The notes beneath the pieces are model-generated. The model was not told the DNA's origin and made no database searches. It saw only the letters and a list, made by a program, of their open reading frames with translations. The translations under genes were made by a program, and so were the position numbers. A DNA stretch of 64,000 nt, from assembly GCF_947503415.1 (NCBI RefSeq), contig NZ_CANNDS010000001.1, forward strand, positions 248,001 through 312,000, given 5' to 3'. Source of the stretch: an uncultured Tateyamaria sp. GTDB taxonomy: Bacteria > Pseudomonadota > Alphaproteobacteria > Rhodobacterales > Rhodobacteraceae. This document shows, in pieces, positions 8,672 through 16,532 of the stretch; position 1 is the stretch's first letter; each line of letters begins with the position of its first letter.

Positions 8672-10275
8672 TTCTTCTCAAAGTGCGCGCGCGTATCCGT
8701 AACAACCGAAGGTGCGTGGGCTCGCGCGTATGGTGCGGCAACTTCCGCGACTGCCGGAGCACTTACGGCTGTGCTGACATCGTCAAACTGAAGGTCCCCG
8801 GCCATCCCGTCACTGGAAATCAGATCGTTCAAAGCCACAGGAGCAAGTTTGAGCACCTCTGGTCCAAAACGCGTTTCGTTATGATCACAGGATTTTTGCA
8901 TAGCTTCAGAGACGCTCGTGGTCTTGCTTGATGCAACACGAACCGAGCGGTCACCTTGTATTCCGATCTTGGAGATAGGCGTCTGACCGTACTCAACACC
9001 AATGGCCAATCCCAATTCATTCACGCCCATCAAAGCCGACTTGCACAGCTCAAACGAAGACCGGATTGCGCCAGCACACTTGGCTGCTTCCATTATAGTT
9101 TCTTCAGAGCTTGTCTCGCGGTGATCACCTTCCGCATGCAATGCATGAATGCAGTCTCCAATGAATCGCACTTTGCGGCCGCCAAAGTCATCATGAACGA
9201 CGTTTTGGAACTCTTCTCGGAACACATGCAGGGCTTTGACGGCATCGGCGATCATGCCAAGCGCGATAGCACGGTCGATGTAGTCCGTGAATCCCGACAG
9301 GTCAGCATAGATTGATGCAAGCGGCATCCTAATCGACTTGCTCGGAGAGATGTCCTCGAACTTAATCTCAGCAAGCGGCGGGCGCTTGTAGTGAAATACA
9401 AAATTCGGATTGGTCGGATCGGGCACTGAACGTGCTTGGATGGCCGTCCGCCATTCATTGATCACCCCGTCAAGTGAGCGCGGCATCTGATCGAAGCCGA
9501 GCTCGATGCCCTCTCGGACATCCCTTGATGCGACAAGACGCCCATAGGTCGCCTCGTCCAACTGGAGCAGGGATTCGAAGCTCGAACTAAGTTCAGCTTG
9601 GCCTATTGCAGCCCTCACGCGATTTGAAAGATAGATGCCTGGTTCGTCACCATCTGCTAGCTTGGCTGCATGGTTCGCTGGACTGCCCAGGAACATAGGC
9701 TCCTGCTCGTGCCCGGTCCCATTGTTGATCGCAACGCAGCGCCCTGCATCTACTCCGATACGGAAACGCGCTTCAAATTCACCATCTGCGAGTTCTTTGT
9801 TAGCCTGCTCAGCAACATAACGAAGGTCTCGTACGAAGGCCAAGGCGTTTGACACAGTTTCCTCAGTGACGCCGTTTTCCCCTTCCGCGACAACGACAGC
9901 ATGCATCCGGCCGCCATGAAAATCCACCCTCTGAGCGGGGCTGAACTCCATCGCACGGTCGCAAGCACTATAGTGCAGATGTAAGAACTTCAGCGCCTTC
10001 GCATGCGATGCTTCCGTTTCCCTGTGCTCTTCCATTCGGTAGTCGTCGTAGTTCACCAAAGTCACATAGACATGCACCGCGTCCACAACGACGGCGCGAC
10101 CCTTGGGCAGCTCATAGAGCGGAGGAGTTCCCTGATGACCCTCCGCTAGCAGCGCTTTGCGTCTCTCCAAGAATTGGGGAAGGTAGTCCTCATGGAACTT
10201 CTGGACTTCGATAGCGGGCGCTTCATCAATCAGCTTTGTTATGCGCTTCTGCGCAACATTGTGTCGCCAAGGCAT
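8668..10275 (-). CDS. class III nucleotide cyclase with tandem cyclase homology domains (PycC-like)
   Basis: A 535-residue cytosolic protein. Domain 1 (about 58-260) has AVVVDAVHVYV (Asp65), but the second metal Asp is lost (VDFHGGRMHA); it keeps the Asn/Lys block FLGSPANHAAKLA (Asn201, Lys205). Domain 2 (about 315-475) has both metal aspartates: Asp325 in YADLSGFTDYI and Asp374 in VRFIGDCIHA. There the Asn/Arg block is degenerate (DRSVRVASS). The two halves look complementary, as in a fused pseudo-heterodimer with one active site. The ATG at 10275 has AGGAG upstream. It is divergent from a WYL regulator and a CNBD-membrane effector, the partners expected for a Pycsar cyclase. Whether it makes cCMP, cUMP or a purine cyclic nucleotide cannot be read from the sequence. 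Confidence 0.85.
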   Translation of the reverse strand: MPWRHNVAQKRITKLIDEAPAIEVQKFHEDYLPQFLERRKALLAEGHQGTPPLYELPKGRAVVVDAVHVYVTLVNYDDYRMEEHRETEASHAKALKFLHLHYSACDRAMEFSPAQRVDFHGGRMHAVVVAEGENGVTEETVSNALAFVRDLRYVAEQANKELADGEFEARFRIGVDAGRCVAINNGTGHEQEPMFLGSPANHAAKLADGDEPGIYLSNRVRAAIGQAELSSSFESLLQLDEATYGRLVASRDVREGIELGFDQMPRSLDGVINEWRTAIQARSVPDPTNPNFVFHYKRPPLAEIKFEDISPSKSIRMPLASIYADLSGFTDYIDRAIALGMIADAVKALHVFREEFQNVVHDDFGGRKVRFIGDCIHALHAEGDHRETSSEETIMEAAKCAGAIRSSFELCKSALMGVNELGLAIGVEYGQTPISKIGIQGDRSVRVASSKTTSVSEAMQKSCDHNETRFGPEVLKLAPVALNDLISSDGMAGDLQFDDVSTAVSAPAVAEVAAPYARAHAPSVVTDTRAHFEKK

Positions 10276-10325
10276 GGCAGCTCCTATTCATGACACCTCG
10301 CGCAGCACAAGGCGGTAAGATTTAG

Positions 10326-10340
10326 TATGTCTACCACATA
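10326..10340. promoter_or_regulatory. candidate operator, perfect inverted repeat
   Basis: TATGT-CTACC-ACATA, a 5-5-5 perfect inverted repeat sharing its last base with the cyclase -10 box and lying just downstream of it. It is a natural position for repression by the divergently encoded WYL protein; binding is inferred. Confidence 0.5.
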
Positions 10341-10367
10341 AAATAGGACTTCAGTAATTTTTGTCAA
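10340..10367 (-). promoter_or_regulatory. promoter of the cyclase operon
   Basis: On the minus strand a consensus TTGACA (10367-10362) and TATTTT (10345-10340) are 16 bases apart, about 65 bases before the cyclase ATG. It overlaps the promoter proposed for the divergent regulator gene. Confidence 0.6.
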
Positions 10368-10378
10368 GGTGCTACACT
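10350..10378 (+). promoter_or_regulatory. possible promoter of the regulator-effector pair
   Basis: TTCAGT (10350-10355) and TACACT (10373-10378) with a 17-base spacer. The -35 match is poor, and the two divergent promoters would overlap back to back. Confidence 0.35.
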
Positions 10379-10402
10379 CTGGTACAACGGGAGGAAACCG
10401 CC

Positions 10403-11284
10403 TTGAACCCATTCAAAGACCTAAAAACAAGCATCAAACGACGTTTCGAGTTCATCGAGTTTTGCCTCAATTGGAGTGGGCACGTTGGTCGCCCACAACT
10501 GCAGAATCAGTTTGGAATTTCGCCGCAGCAAGCCACGAATGATCTGACCAACTATTTGGACGGCTGCCCTGGAAACATGCAGTATGACCCAAGGGAACGT
10601 GCGTACGTCACTAGTCCAGGCTTTAAACCCAAACTGATTTCAGGCGAAGCATCTGAATATTTCATGCATCTTGAGATGTTCTCTAGAGGCTTCAGAACCA
10701 AGGAAGAAATTTGGATTAAAGAGCTTCCGGAAGTTTCGACGGTGTCGGTGTCTTCCCGTCCTCTCGACAAACGGATTGTTCGAACAGTGGTTCAAGCGAT
10801 AACGACTAATTCAGCATTACATTGCGTCTATGCATCCATCAGTTCCGGCATAGACAGCGAGCGCACGCTGGTTCCAACCGCACTGGTCAGTGACGGGCAT
10901 CGCTGGCACGTCAGAGCCTACGACTTCGAGAAAAAGCGCTTCTCCGATTTTGTACTGACGCGCATGGCGACTCCAAAGGTGTTAGCCAAGCCTGATCAGG
11001 CCATACCGCCCGATGATGATTGGGATGAAGAAATCACGGTGAAGTTGTCAGCGGCAACCACTCTCAATGAATGGCGCAGAAAGCAGCTTGAGCATGAATA
11101 TGAAATGGAGTGCGGGACCCTAGAAGTTCCGACAACAAAGGCGATGCTCTTCTACGTACTGCGTCAATACGGCTTCAATCCCTACGATCGAGACGATGAC
11201 GGCATGATGCGCAATGTAAGTAGCTTCCAGCTGGAGGTCTTGAATTCCAAGGAGGTTGAGGAATGTTTGCGTCGAAGAAGCTAA
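10403..11284 (+). CDS. WYL-domain transcriptional regulator (CapW/BrxR-like)
   Basis: A 293-residue protein. The TTG at 10403 is taken as start because GGGAGGA lies 8 bases upstream; the longer frame from 10361 would start inside the promoter. Residues about 10-65 form a winged helix (RFEFIEFCLNW, then QFGISPQQATNDL). A WYL domain follows, with HRWHVRAYDFEKKRFSDFVL near 160-180, and then a C-terminal domain. Size and order match CapW/BrxR repressors that silence CBASS and BREX operons until infection. It is divergent from the cyclase and shares the intergenic region containing a palindrome. Its 3' end overlaps the effector gene by 22 bases. Confidence 0.8.
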   Translation: MNPFKDLKTSIKRRFEFIEFCLNWSGHVGRPQLQNQFGISPQQATNDLTNYLDGCPGNMQYDPRERAYVTSPGFKPKLISGEASEYFMHLEMFSRGFRTKEEIWIKELPEVSTVSVSSRPLDKRIVRTVVQAITTNSALHCVYASISSGIDSERTLVPTALVSDGHRWHVRAYDFEKKRFSDFVLTRMATPKVLAKPDQAIPPDDDWDEEITVKLSAATTLNEWRRKQLEHEYEMECGTLEVPTTKAMLFYVLRQYGFNPYDRDDDGMMRNVSSFQLEVLNSKEVEECLRRRS

Positions 11285-12168
11285 CACAACCTCCAGAAGT
11301 TCAGGCCAATTCTACTCTTGCCGCTGACGATATTGAGCGGGACTTGGAAACGCTGAAGCGCAACGAACTCATTGCTGGAGACGAAGAAATAGCGCAGCAA
11401 ATTCTGGATGAATCGGAAGTCCACACCTTCAGTAAGGGTAATCGGCTAATTGGTGAGGGCGAACAGGCTGACGATGTGTATTTTCTTCTTTTTGGCGACG
11501 TGGAGGTAATCCGAAAAGGTAAAGGTAGGCTGGATAAGCTCAGCACACCTTCCACAGTCGGAGAGTTGGCAGCAGACGAACCTGGCCAACCCAGAACTGC
11601 ATCTGTGATTGCAAGTTCAAACAGACTGAGAACACGTGTTCTTCCAGGGCGCGTGTTTCGTGAGATCAGAGACAGTAATCCGAATTTTGCTTCCGCGCTT
11701 AAGAAGCTCATCAGCAACATGAACCGCAGGAAAATTGCGCAAAATCTGGAGCAACCGTTCTTGGCCAAAGTTGTCAAACCACTACTGACCGGATGTGGTA
11801 GCTTTCTGATATCTGCGTTACTGTTCTGGAACTTTACAGACCTGACTACCGGCCAATTACTATCGCTGAGTGCGCTAGCTGCAGCTATCGTGGTTGGCTT
11901 GGCGATGTACTTCGACCACCAGCACCGGTACGGAAGAGCGTTCTCAATGGCGCTACTTGCCACAATACTGTACGGCTCACACTTCGGCGTCAGCTACTTC
12001 TTATTCGTAGATGGGCGTACTGCTCCCTTCCCTTTCTTTTGGAACTTCACCGCCAACCCCGAGCAAAGCCCGCTAGTCGCCTCCGTATTTCTAGCAGTGC
12101 TCTTTCTTTTGTGCGTTGTTTGCGGAGTCTTCGACTACTTGAGAAATCTGAGCCACAGACAGCATTAG
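11263..12168 (+). CDS. cyclic-nucleotide-binding membrane effector (PycTM-like)
   Basis: A 301-residue protein. Residues about 45-155 are a cNMP-binding domain: FSKGNRLIGEGEQADDVYFL, then the phosphate-binding cassette GELAADEPGQPRTASV (100-115) with its arginine. Four hydrophobic helices follow (about 176-192, 198-216, 226-248, 271-293). The start ATG has AAGGAGG 8 bases before it, inside the regulator gene, so the two are coupled. In Pycsar the PycTM effector senses cCMP or cUMP and disrupts the inner membrane; the architecture here is the same. It is transcribed away from the cyclase, whereas in the Pycsar operons I know cyclase and effector are co-directional. Confidence 0.85.
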   Translation: MFASKKLTQPPEVQANSTLAADDIERDLETLKRNELIAGDEEIAQQILDESEVHTFSKGNRLIGEGEQADDVYFLLFGDVEVIRKGKGRLDKLSTPSTVGELAADEPGQPRTASVIASSNRLRTRVLPGRVFREIRDSNPNFASALKKLISNMNRRKIAQNLEQPFLAKVVKPLLTGCGSFLISALLFWNFTDLTTGQLLSLSALAAAIVVGLAMYFDHQHRYGRAFSMALLATILYGSHFGVSYFLFVDGRTAPFPFFWNFTANPEQSPLVASVFLAVLFLLCVVCGVFDYLRNLSHRQH

Positions 12169-12238
12169 CAAAAAGTCCATCGAACTTAAGGCTCACGAAA
12201 GTCCGGTATTGCGAACCCCTGCTTTGCTGGCTGCGCTT

Positions 12239-12253
12239 GCAGCGAACTTCCGC
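12239..12253 (+). repeat. dispersed 15-base repeat, copy 3
   Basis: GCAGCGAACTTCCGC on the plus strand, between the effector and the ribbon-helix-helix gene. It has two mismatches to copy 2. Confidence 0.4.
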
Positions 12254-12276
12254 TTCCCGTCCAATGCGCAGGATCA

Positions 12277-12453
12277 TCAACCATTCTGATGCTTTTGACT
12301 CAACCATTCTTCGACGATGCGCCGTATGAGTTCCGGTCGGCTGGGAAGATCTTCCGTTTCGCGCCTCACCGTATCAAGCTGCTCCACGAGCTCCGACGGC
12401 ATGCGTACCATGAGCGGAATAGTATCAACTTTGGGCCTTCCGCGAGATTTCAT
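12277..12453 (-). CDS. ribbon-helix-helix DNA-binding protein (CopG/Arc type)
   Basis: A 58-residue protein counted from ATG 12453 (MKSRGRPKVD). It has the RHH pattern: strand TIPLMVRMP, then helices SELVEQLDTVRRE and RPELIRRIVEEWL. A longer form starting near 12489 or 12498 is possible. No toxin gene lies next to it on the same strand, so it is either a solo regulator or an orphan antitoxin. Two identical TGATATCA palindromes at its 5' end suggest autorepression. Confidence 0.65.
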   Translation of the reverse strand: MKSRGRPKVDTIPLMVRMPSELVEQLDTVRRETEDLPSRPELIRRIVEEWLSQKHQNG

Positions 12454-12488
12454 GATATCATCTATTGACTTGAGATTTCCTGATATCA
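12452..12488. promoter_or_regulatory. paired TGATATCA palindromes, probable RHH operators
   Basis: TGATATCA occurs at 12453-12460 (within ATGATATCAT, 12452-12461) and at 12481-12488, 28 bases centre to centre. The first touches the start codon of the RHH gene. RHH proteins bind such short repeated palindromes cooperatively. Confidence 0.5.
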
Positions 12489-12560
12489 TATAAAGCACGT
12501 GAGCGATGGAGCTGCAACTCCTTCGCCCACGCTGACCGATCAGATCCGTAGGAGATCATC

Positions 12561-13031
12561 ATGGCTGATACGCCGAATACCATGCCCGCAGAGGGGCTGA
12601 AACCGCTGGAATCCGTCCTCTGCGATGACCGTCTTGCCTTCCGGAATGCGCTCGACCTTTTGTTCGAGGCTTTGCGCGCCGACTGGGACGTCCATACCGC
12701 GCGCGCAAATCTGGATACCGCAGAGGGACAAGAACTGGGGCACGCCGCCGCATCCGCTTGGTCGTCCTGCGTTGGAGCTCTTCGTGAGCTGATGGAGATG
12801 ACCGGCGTGCATCTTGACCTGTGGCACGCGTCCAAAGCGCTGTTGAAAACAGCGCCCGGCAACTTTCCGGATGAGTTTGACCTGCTGCAATCCGGATCGG
12901 ATATCCTCAAACTGCAAAAGGCGAACAGCCGGAGCAATCCGGGACTGGCTGCCCTTCTGTTTGAGTCATACGCGCTCATGGAAGCATACCGCGGCAACCT
13001 CGCATTGATGGCCGTGCAGCGCGCCGGCTGA
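12561..13031 (+). CDS. hypothetical island protein
   Basis: A 156-residue, largely alpha-helical, mildly acidic protein with no recognised family or membrane segment. AGGAGAT sits 6 bases before the ATG, so expression is likely. It is divergent from the RHH gene and precedes the GIY-YIG gene on the same strand. Tryptophans at about 42, 68 and 88 and the lack of charged repeats suggest a folded domain. Confidence 0.6.
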   Translation: MADTPNTMPAEGLKPLESVLCDDRLAFRNALDLLFEALRADWDVHTARANLDTAEGQELGHAAASAWSSCVGALRELMEMTGVHLDLWHASKALLKTAPGNFPDEFDLLQSGSDILKLQKANSRSNPGLAALLFESYALMEAYRGNLALMAVQRAG

Positions 13032-13057
13032 CTTCTTTCCCATCCCGTTTCTCAAGC

Positions 13058-13077
13058 CTGTCCGGTCTTCCGGACAG
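13058..13077. terminator. stem-loop, weak terminator candidate
   Basis: CTGTCCGG-TCTT-CCGGACAG, a perfect 8-base stem with a 4-base loop just after the hypothetical gene. There is no T-run, so it may be an RNA-processing or Rho-independent-like structure only. Confidence 0.35.
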
Positions 13078-13153
13078 ATTGGGAAGTCTGTCCCCAAATC
13101 CAGCATGCCGATGCCTGTTCCAGTATTTACATGCTCCCTATTGGAGTCCTCCA

Positions 13154-14128
13154 ATGCCTGTTTCAAAGGTACAATTCCCGTTCCCGATCGATGGCCGTGC
13201 CGTGCCGGTCTTTCCCAAGCCCATCCCTATCCGGTGGCGCGACGCCGCCGAAACGAAGGGATTTCACCTCATTGCACGCGCCAAGGATCGCCTGCATGTC
13301 GTCCTCGCCTGCAAGATCTGCGGCAAGCCCACTTTGAAGCGGATCAGCGTCGTGCTCGGTCACAATCCGGAATGTCCGCATTGCATCACGGCCCGGCGAA
13401 AGGCAGCCGCGGCAACAGTAGGTGCAGAGTTCGTCGCAAGGGATCCGAAGGGTGATCGTCACTATGGTGTATATCGGCTGGCGTGCGGCCACACTGATCG
13501 CCGCCAACATCACCGAGTCGAGGCTGCAGCGTCAGGCGGCCACGCCTTGAGTTGTGAAATCTGCCTGAACGAGCGTCATGCAGCGGAAGCCGAAGCCCAA
13601 GACTGGCAACTGATCGGACCTTCTGTCCGGAAAAACGCCAGCTACCGCGAGTACGAACATGTCTGTGGCCATCGGCAGGATGTGTCAGTCGCCAATATGC
13701 GAAGTGGTGACGTCGATTGTGCCGGTTGCGGGGAAAGTTGGACGTCAAAGCCCAGCCGACTGTACATCTTGAGCTTCAAGCTTCCCGGCCTCGACGTCAT
13801 CAAGCTCGGGTTCAGTTCCAATCCGGAATTCCGGATGCGTCAGGTGCAGTTCGATCCGACGAACACGGAAGGCAAAGTGCAACGCGTCGTCGAAATTGAA
13901 ACCGGGCATCGCGCGATCTGTGTGGAGAAGGCCCTGCACTCACACATCAAGGCGCACAGACCCGATCTGATCGTTCCGCCGGAACTTTTCCGCGAGCGCA
14001 TCCGGACGACGTCCGAGATCTACCACAGCCACGCGCGCTCTTACATTTCTGCGCTACTAGATGCTGTCGAGGCAGGGTGGGATCCAACCCTGCATTCCAT
14101 TTCGACCTCTCGAACCGAACCTTCCTGA
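13154..14128 (+). CDS. zinc-ribbon GIY-YIG nuclease-like protein (T5orf172/MUG113 type)
   Basis: A 324-residue protein starting at ATG 13154, preceded by TTGGAG. The N-terminal two thirds hold three cysteine units about 60 residues apart: Cys53/56 with 74/77, Cys111 with 134/137, and Cys171 with 189/192, each with CGH or CxxC patterns. These are presumably DNA-binding zinc ribbons. Residues about 202-290 match the GIY-YIG variant: LYILSF, then VIKLGFSSNPEFRMRQ with Arg227, and Glu258 in CVEKALH. GIY-YIG enzymes cut DNA; the target is unknown. Next to the AAA-M41 and AlpA-type genes it forms a block close to the tRNA-Phe junction. Confidence 0.7.
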   Translation: MPVSKVQFPFPIDGRAVPVFPKPIPIRWRDAAETKGFHLIARAKDRLHVVLACKICGKPTLKRISVVLGHNPECPHCITARRKAAAATVGAEFVARDPKGDRHYGVYRLACGHTDRRQHHRVEAAASGGHALSCEICLNERHAAEAEAQDWQLIGPSVRKNASYREYEHVCGHRQDVSVANMRSGDVDCAGCGESWTSKPSRLYILSFKLPGLDVIKLGFSSNPEFRMRQVQFDPTNTEGKVQRVVEIETGHRAICVEKALHSHIKAHRPDLIVPPELFRERIRTTSEIYHSHARSYISALLDAVEAGWDPTLHSISTSRTEPS

Positions 14129-14188
14129 TCTTTGTGGAGCCGCGCCTGCGGCCCCCTTCCCTCCGCTACAGCACCTGAACCTTACCCC

Positions 14189-16474
14189 ATGTCCCTTTCT
14201 TCATTGAATACGCGCGACAGCGCGCTCTCTCCGCATGCTCTCTCAATCCTCCGCCCCCTTCTCCGCCGGATCGCTCTCTGGCACCGCGACCGCGTCGCGG
14301 AACTCAGGCCGGAACCTGATGCAGACTTCGATATCGATGATATCGATACCGAAGAAACGCACGGCGAGGCTTCGGCCGAGCGCCTCAACGCCTTGGCTCT
14401 GCCACTCGAGCTCCGGATCAATGCTCCTTATTCAGCGACGCCCGCAGCCTCGCTGATGTCACCGGCGGAAATTGTCGAGGCTTTGTCCGAAGGCCACGAT
14501 CCATGGGCCGAAGAAGCGGAGACGTTCCGGAATGGCCAAATGCATCAACCGCCGATCCGGACCATGTCGGTCGCCGCACGCTTCGCCGGACTCTTTGAAG
14601 CTGCGGAGATCAAGGAAGAGATGACCCGCAGCCGCGCCATGACGCGGGTCGAAGTTGAATCCGCGGAAACGGGGCGGGCGCTTTACAATGAGCTGACACG
14701 TATCCTGCCATGGCTCTCGGAGCTTTCAGATCCGCTTGAAGACACATGGCGGTTCTTTGATGTTTCGGCTTGGGGAGCACACGAGGCGGACACAAAAACA
14801 CAGGCGAACCAGCGGCGCATTGACTACGAAAAGTCTGTCTCGTCAGCAGTGCGACAAGGGCAAAAAGTTCTTTGCATCACATCTGCCGGGGCGCCGATGT
14901 CTGCAGTCGAACTCGCAGTGTCCGAACGAACGGTGCAGCTTCCGCCCCTGACGACAGAAATCTGCATCGAACTACTTCGGACAACCCACACTACAACCGG
15001 CCAACTCGCTGAAGATGAAATCCGGAGACGTCTTCCGACAACTGCCGAACTTTCCGAATTGCCTTTGGCCGTTGTGGAAGGGGCGTTTCGTGAGAAGACG
15101 ACGATCGCTGTTGCGGACGCCCTCGCCCTCTCGGCTCAAAGGCTCCGGACACCATCCGGCACCACTCGAACCACTCTGGAGGATATTGTTCTCAACGAAG
15201 ACGTCGCAGACCATGTCAACCGACTTGTCCACGACGTTGCACTTTGGAAAGCGGGCAACCTTGACTGGAACGACGTCTCATCATCGATCCTCCTTTTTGG
15301 CCCGCCGGGAAACGGGAAAACACTGCTTGCCTCCGCGTTGGCCGGATCGATTGATGCCGCATTCATCGCGACCAGTTATTCGGATTGCCAACGGCATGGC
15401 CACCAAGGCGATATGCTGCGGGCCTTGTCGGACAAGGTTGAGGAAGCAATCCGGATGCGCCCATCCGTGTTTTTCTTGGATGAACTGGACAGCTTCACCC
15501 ATCGAGATGCGCCGAAGCGGAATTCCGACTACATTGTCGGCGTGGTCAATGGCTTGCTGGAGCATCTGAGCAGGCTTAATGAAACGGCCGGTGTTATCGT
15601 ACTCGGCGCCACGAACTATCCGGACATCATTGATCCCGCGATCATTCGGCCCGGACGTTTCGATGTTCATCTCGAGATCGGCAATCCGGATAGAAACGCG
15701 ATTGTGCAGATCCTTCGGCATGCCTTAGGCGAGACCGACGATCCCATTGATGTGGGCAGTGTGACCGACAACCTTCTCGGCTCTTCCGGCGCGCAGGTCG
15801 TCGCGCTTGTCAAGGAGGCCAAGGGGCTTGCCCGTCGCGAGGGGACCTCACTGGAAAATCGCCATCTCGTTGCAGTCGTTGACCGGATCCGCCGACCTTT
15901 GGATGGTGATACTCAATGGCGCACAGCCGTCCACGAAGCCGGGCATCTTGTCGTAGCCCACTGCCTCAAGCTCCCTGCGCCGCTCAAGGCGACTATGTCG
16001 CGCTTCGGTGGTTTTGTGGATCTGCCATCCCGTCCCTTGGAGAGCCACCAGTCGGCCCGAGATCGCATCGCAGCTTTGCTTGGAGGTCGAGCGGCGGAAA
16101 TCGTACTTCTTGGAGGAGCCATGAACGGTGCCGGAATCGGGGCGCAATCGGATCTCGCCTTCGCAACCAGGATTGCTGAAAAAACGCTATTTGAGTGGGG
16201 GCTCGGCGATCAGCTGGCGTTCACACCAGTTGGTCTTGTCGATCCCTTGAACATCCAACCGAGTGCGGTCAAAAAAGTCGATGCCCTCCTCCACGCACAA
16301 CAGGAACGCGCGATCCGGATCGCTGACCAGCATCAGGATGACATCGTCAGGATCGCCCGAGCTCTTCTGAAGGAGCGAGAGCTGTCAGCGGCAAGGCTAC
16401 TGGAGTTGCTCAGCCCGATCGAAAATTGCGAGACGAAACCTGATACATGTGGAAAACCCTCCAAGTGCGTTTGA
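14189..16474 (+). CDS. soluble FtsH-like AAA+ ATPase/M41 metalloprotease
   Basis: A 761-residue protein counted from MSLSSLNTRDSA; an in-frame upstream ATG at 14132 is less likely. An unusual N-terminal region of about 340 residues without membrane helices precedes a AAA+ module. This has Walker A GPPGNGKT near 371, Walker B FFLDELD near 430, and the SRH segment with ATNYPD and RPGRFD. The M41 peptidase follows, with HEAGH near 582-586 (zinc site) and SDLAFATRIAEK supplying the acidic ligand region. FtsH proper is anchored in the membrane; this one is not, so it is an island-type relative. Its 3' end runs into the AlpA-type regulator region. Possible roles are degrading element-encoded proteins or controlling transfer; neither is shown. 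Confidence 0.8.
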   Translation: MSLSSLNTRDSALSPHALSILRPLLRRIALWHRDRVAELRPEPDADFDIDDIDTEETHGEASAERLNALALPLELRINAPYSATPAASLMSPAEIVEALSEGHDPWAEEAETFRNGQMHQPPIRTMSVAARFAGLFEAAEIKEEMTRSRAMTRVEVESAETGRALYNELTRILPWLSELSDPLEDTWRFFDVSAWGAHEADTKTQANQRRIDYEKSVSSAVRQGQKVLCITSAGAPMSAVELAVSERTVQLPPLTTEICIELLRTTHTTTGQLAEDEIRRRLPTTAELSELPLAVVEGAFREKTTIAVADALALSAQRLRTPSGTTRTTLEDIVLNEDVADHVNRLVHDVALWKAGNLDWNDVSSSILLFGPPGNGKTLLASALAGSIDAAFIATSYSDCQRHGHQGDMLRALSDKVEEAIRMRPSVFFLDELDSFTHRDAPKRNSDYIVGVVNGLLEHLSRLNETAGVIVLGATNYPDIIDPAIIRPGRFDVHLEIGNPDRNAIVQILRHALGETDDPIDVGSVTDNLLGSSGAQVVALVKEAKGLARREGTSLENRHLVAVVDRIRRPLDGDTQWRTAVHEAGHLVVAHCLKLPAPLKATMSRFGGFVDLPSRPLESHQSARDRIAALLGGRAAEIVLLGGAMNGAGIGAQSDLAFATRIAEKTLFEWGLGDQLAFTPVGLVDPLNIQPSAVKKVDALLHAQQERAIRIADQHQDDIVRIARALLKERELSAARLLELLSPIENCETKPDTCGKPSKCV

Positions 16475-16532
16475 ATTCCGGTTACCCACGACCTTTGTCG
16501 TCGGACCAGACATCTGCACGACGAGACTTCCA

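Noticed and set aside
10361-10402. upstream TTG start for the WYL regulator
   Set aside because: It would begin inside the -35 region of the divergent promoter, while the TTG at 10403 has a strong ribosome site.
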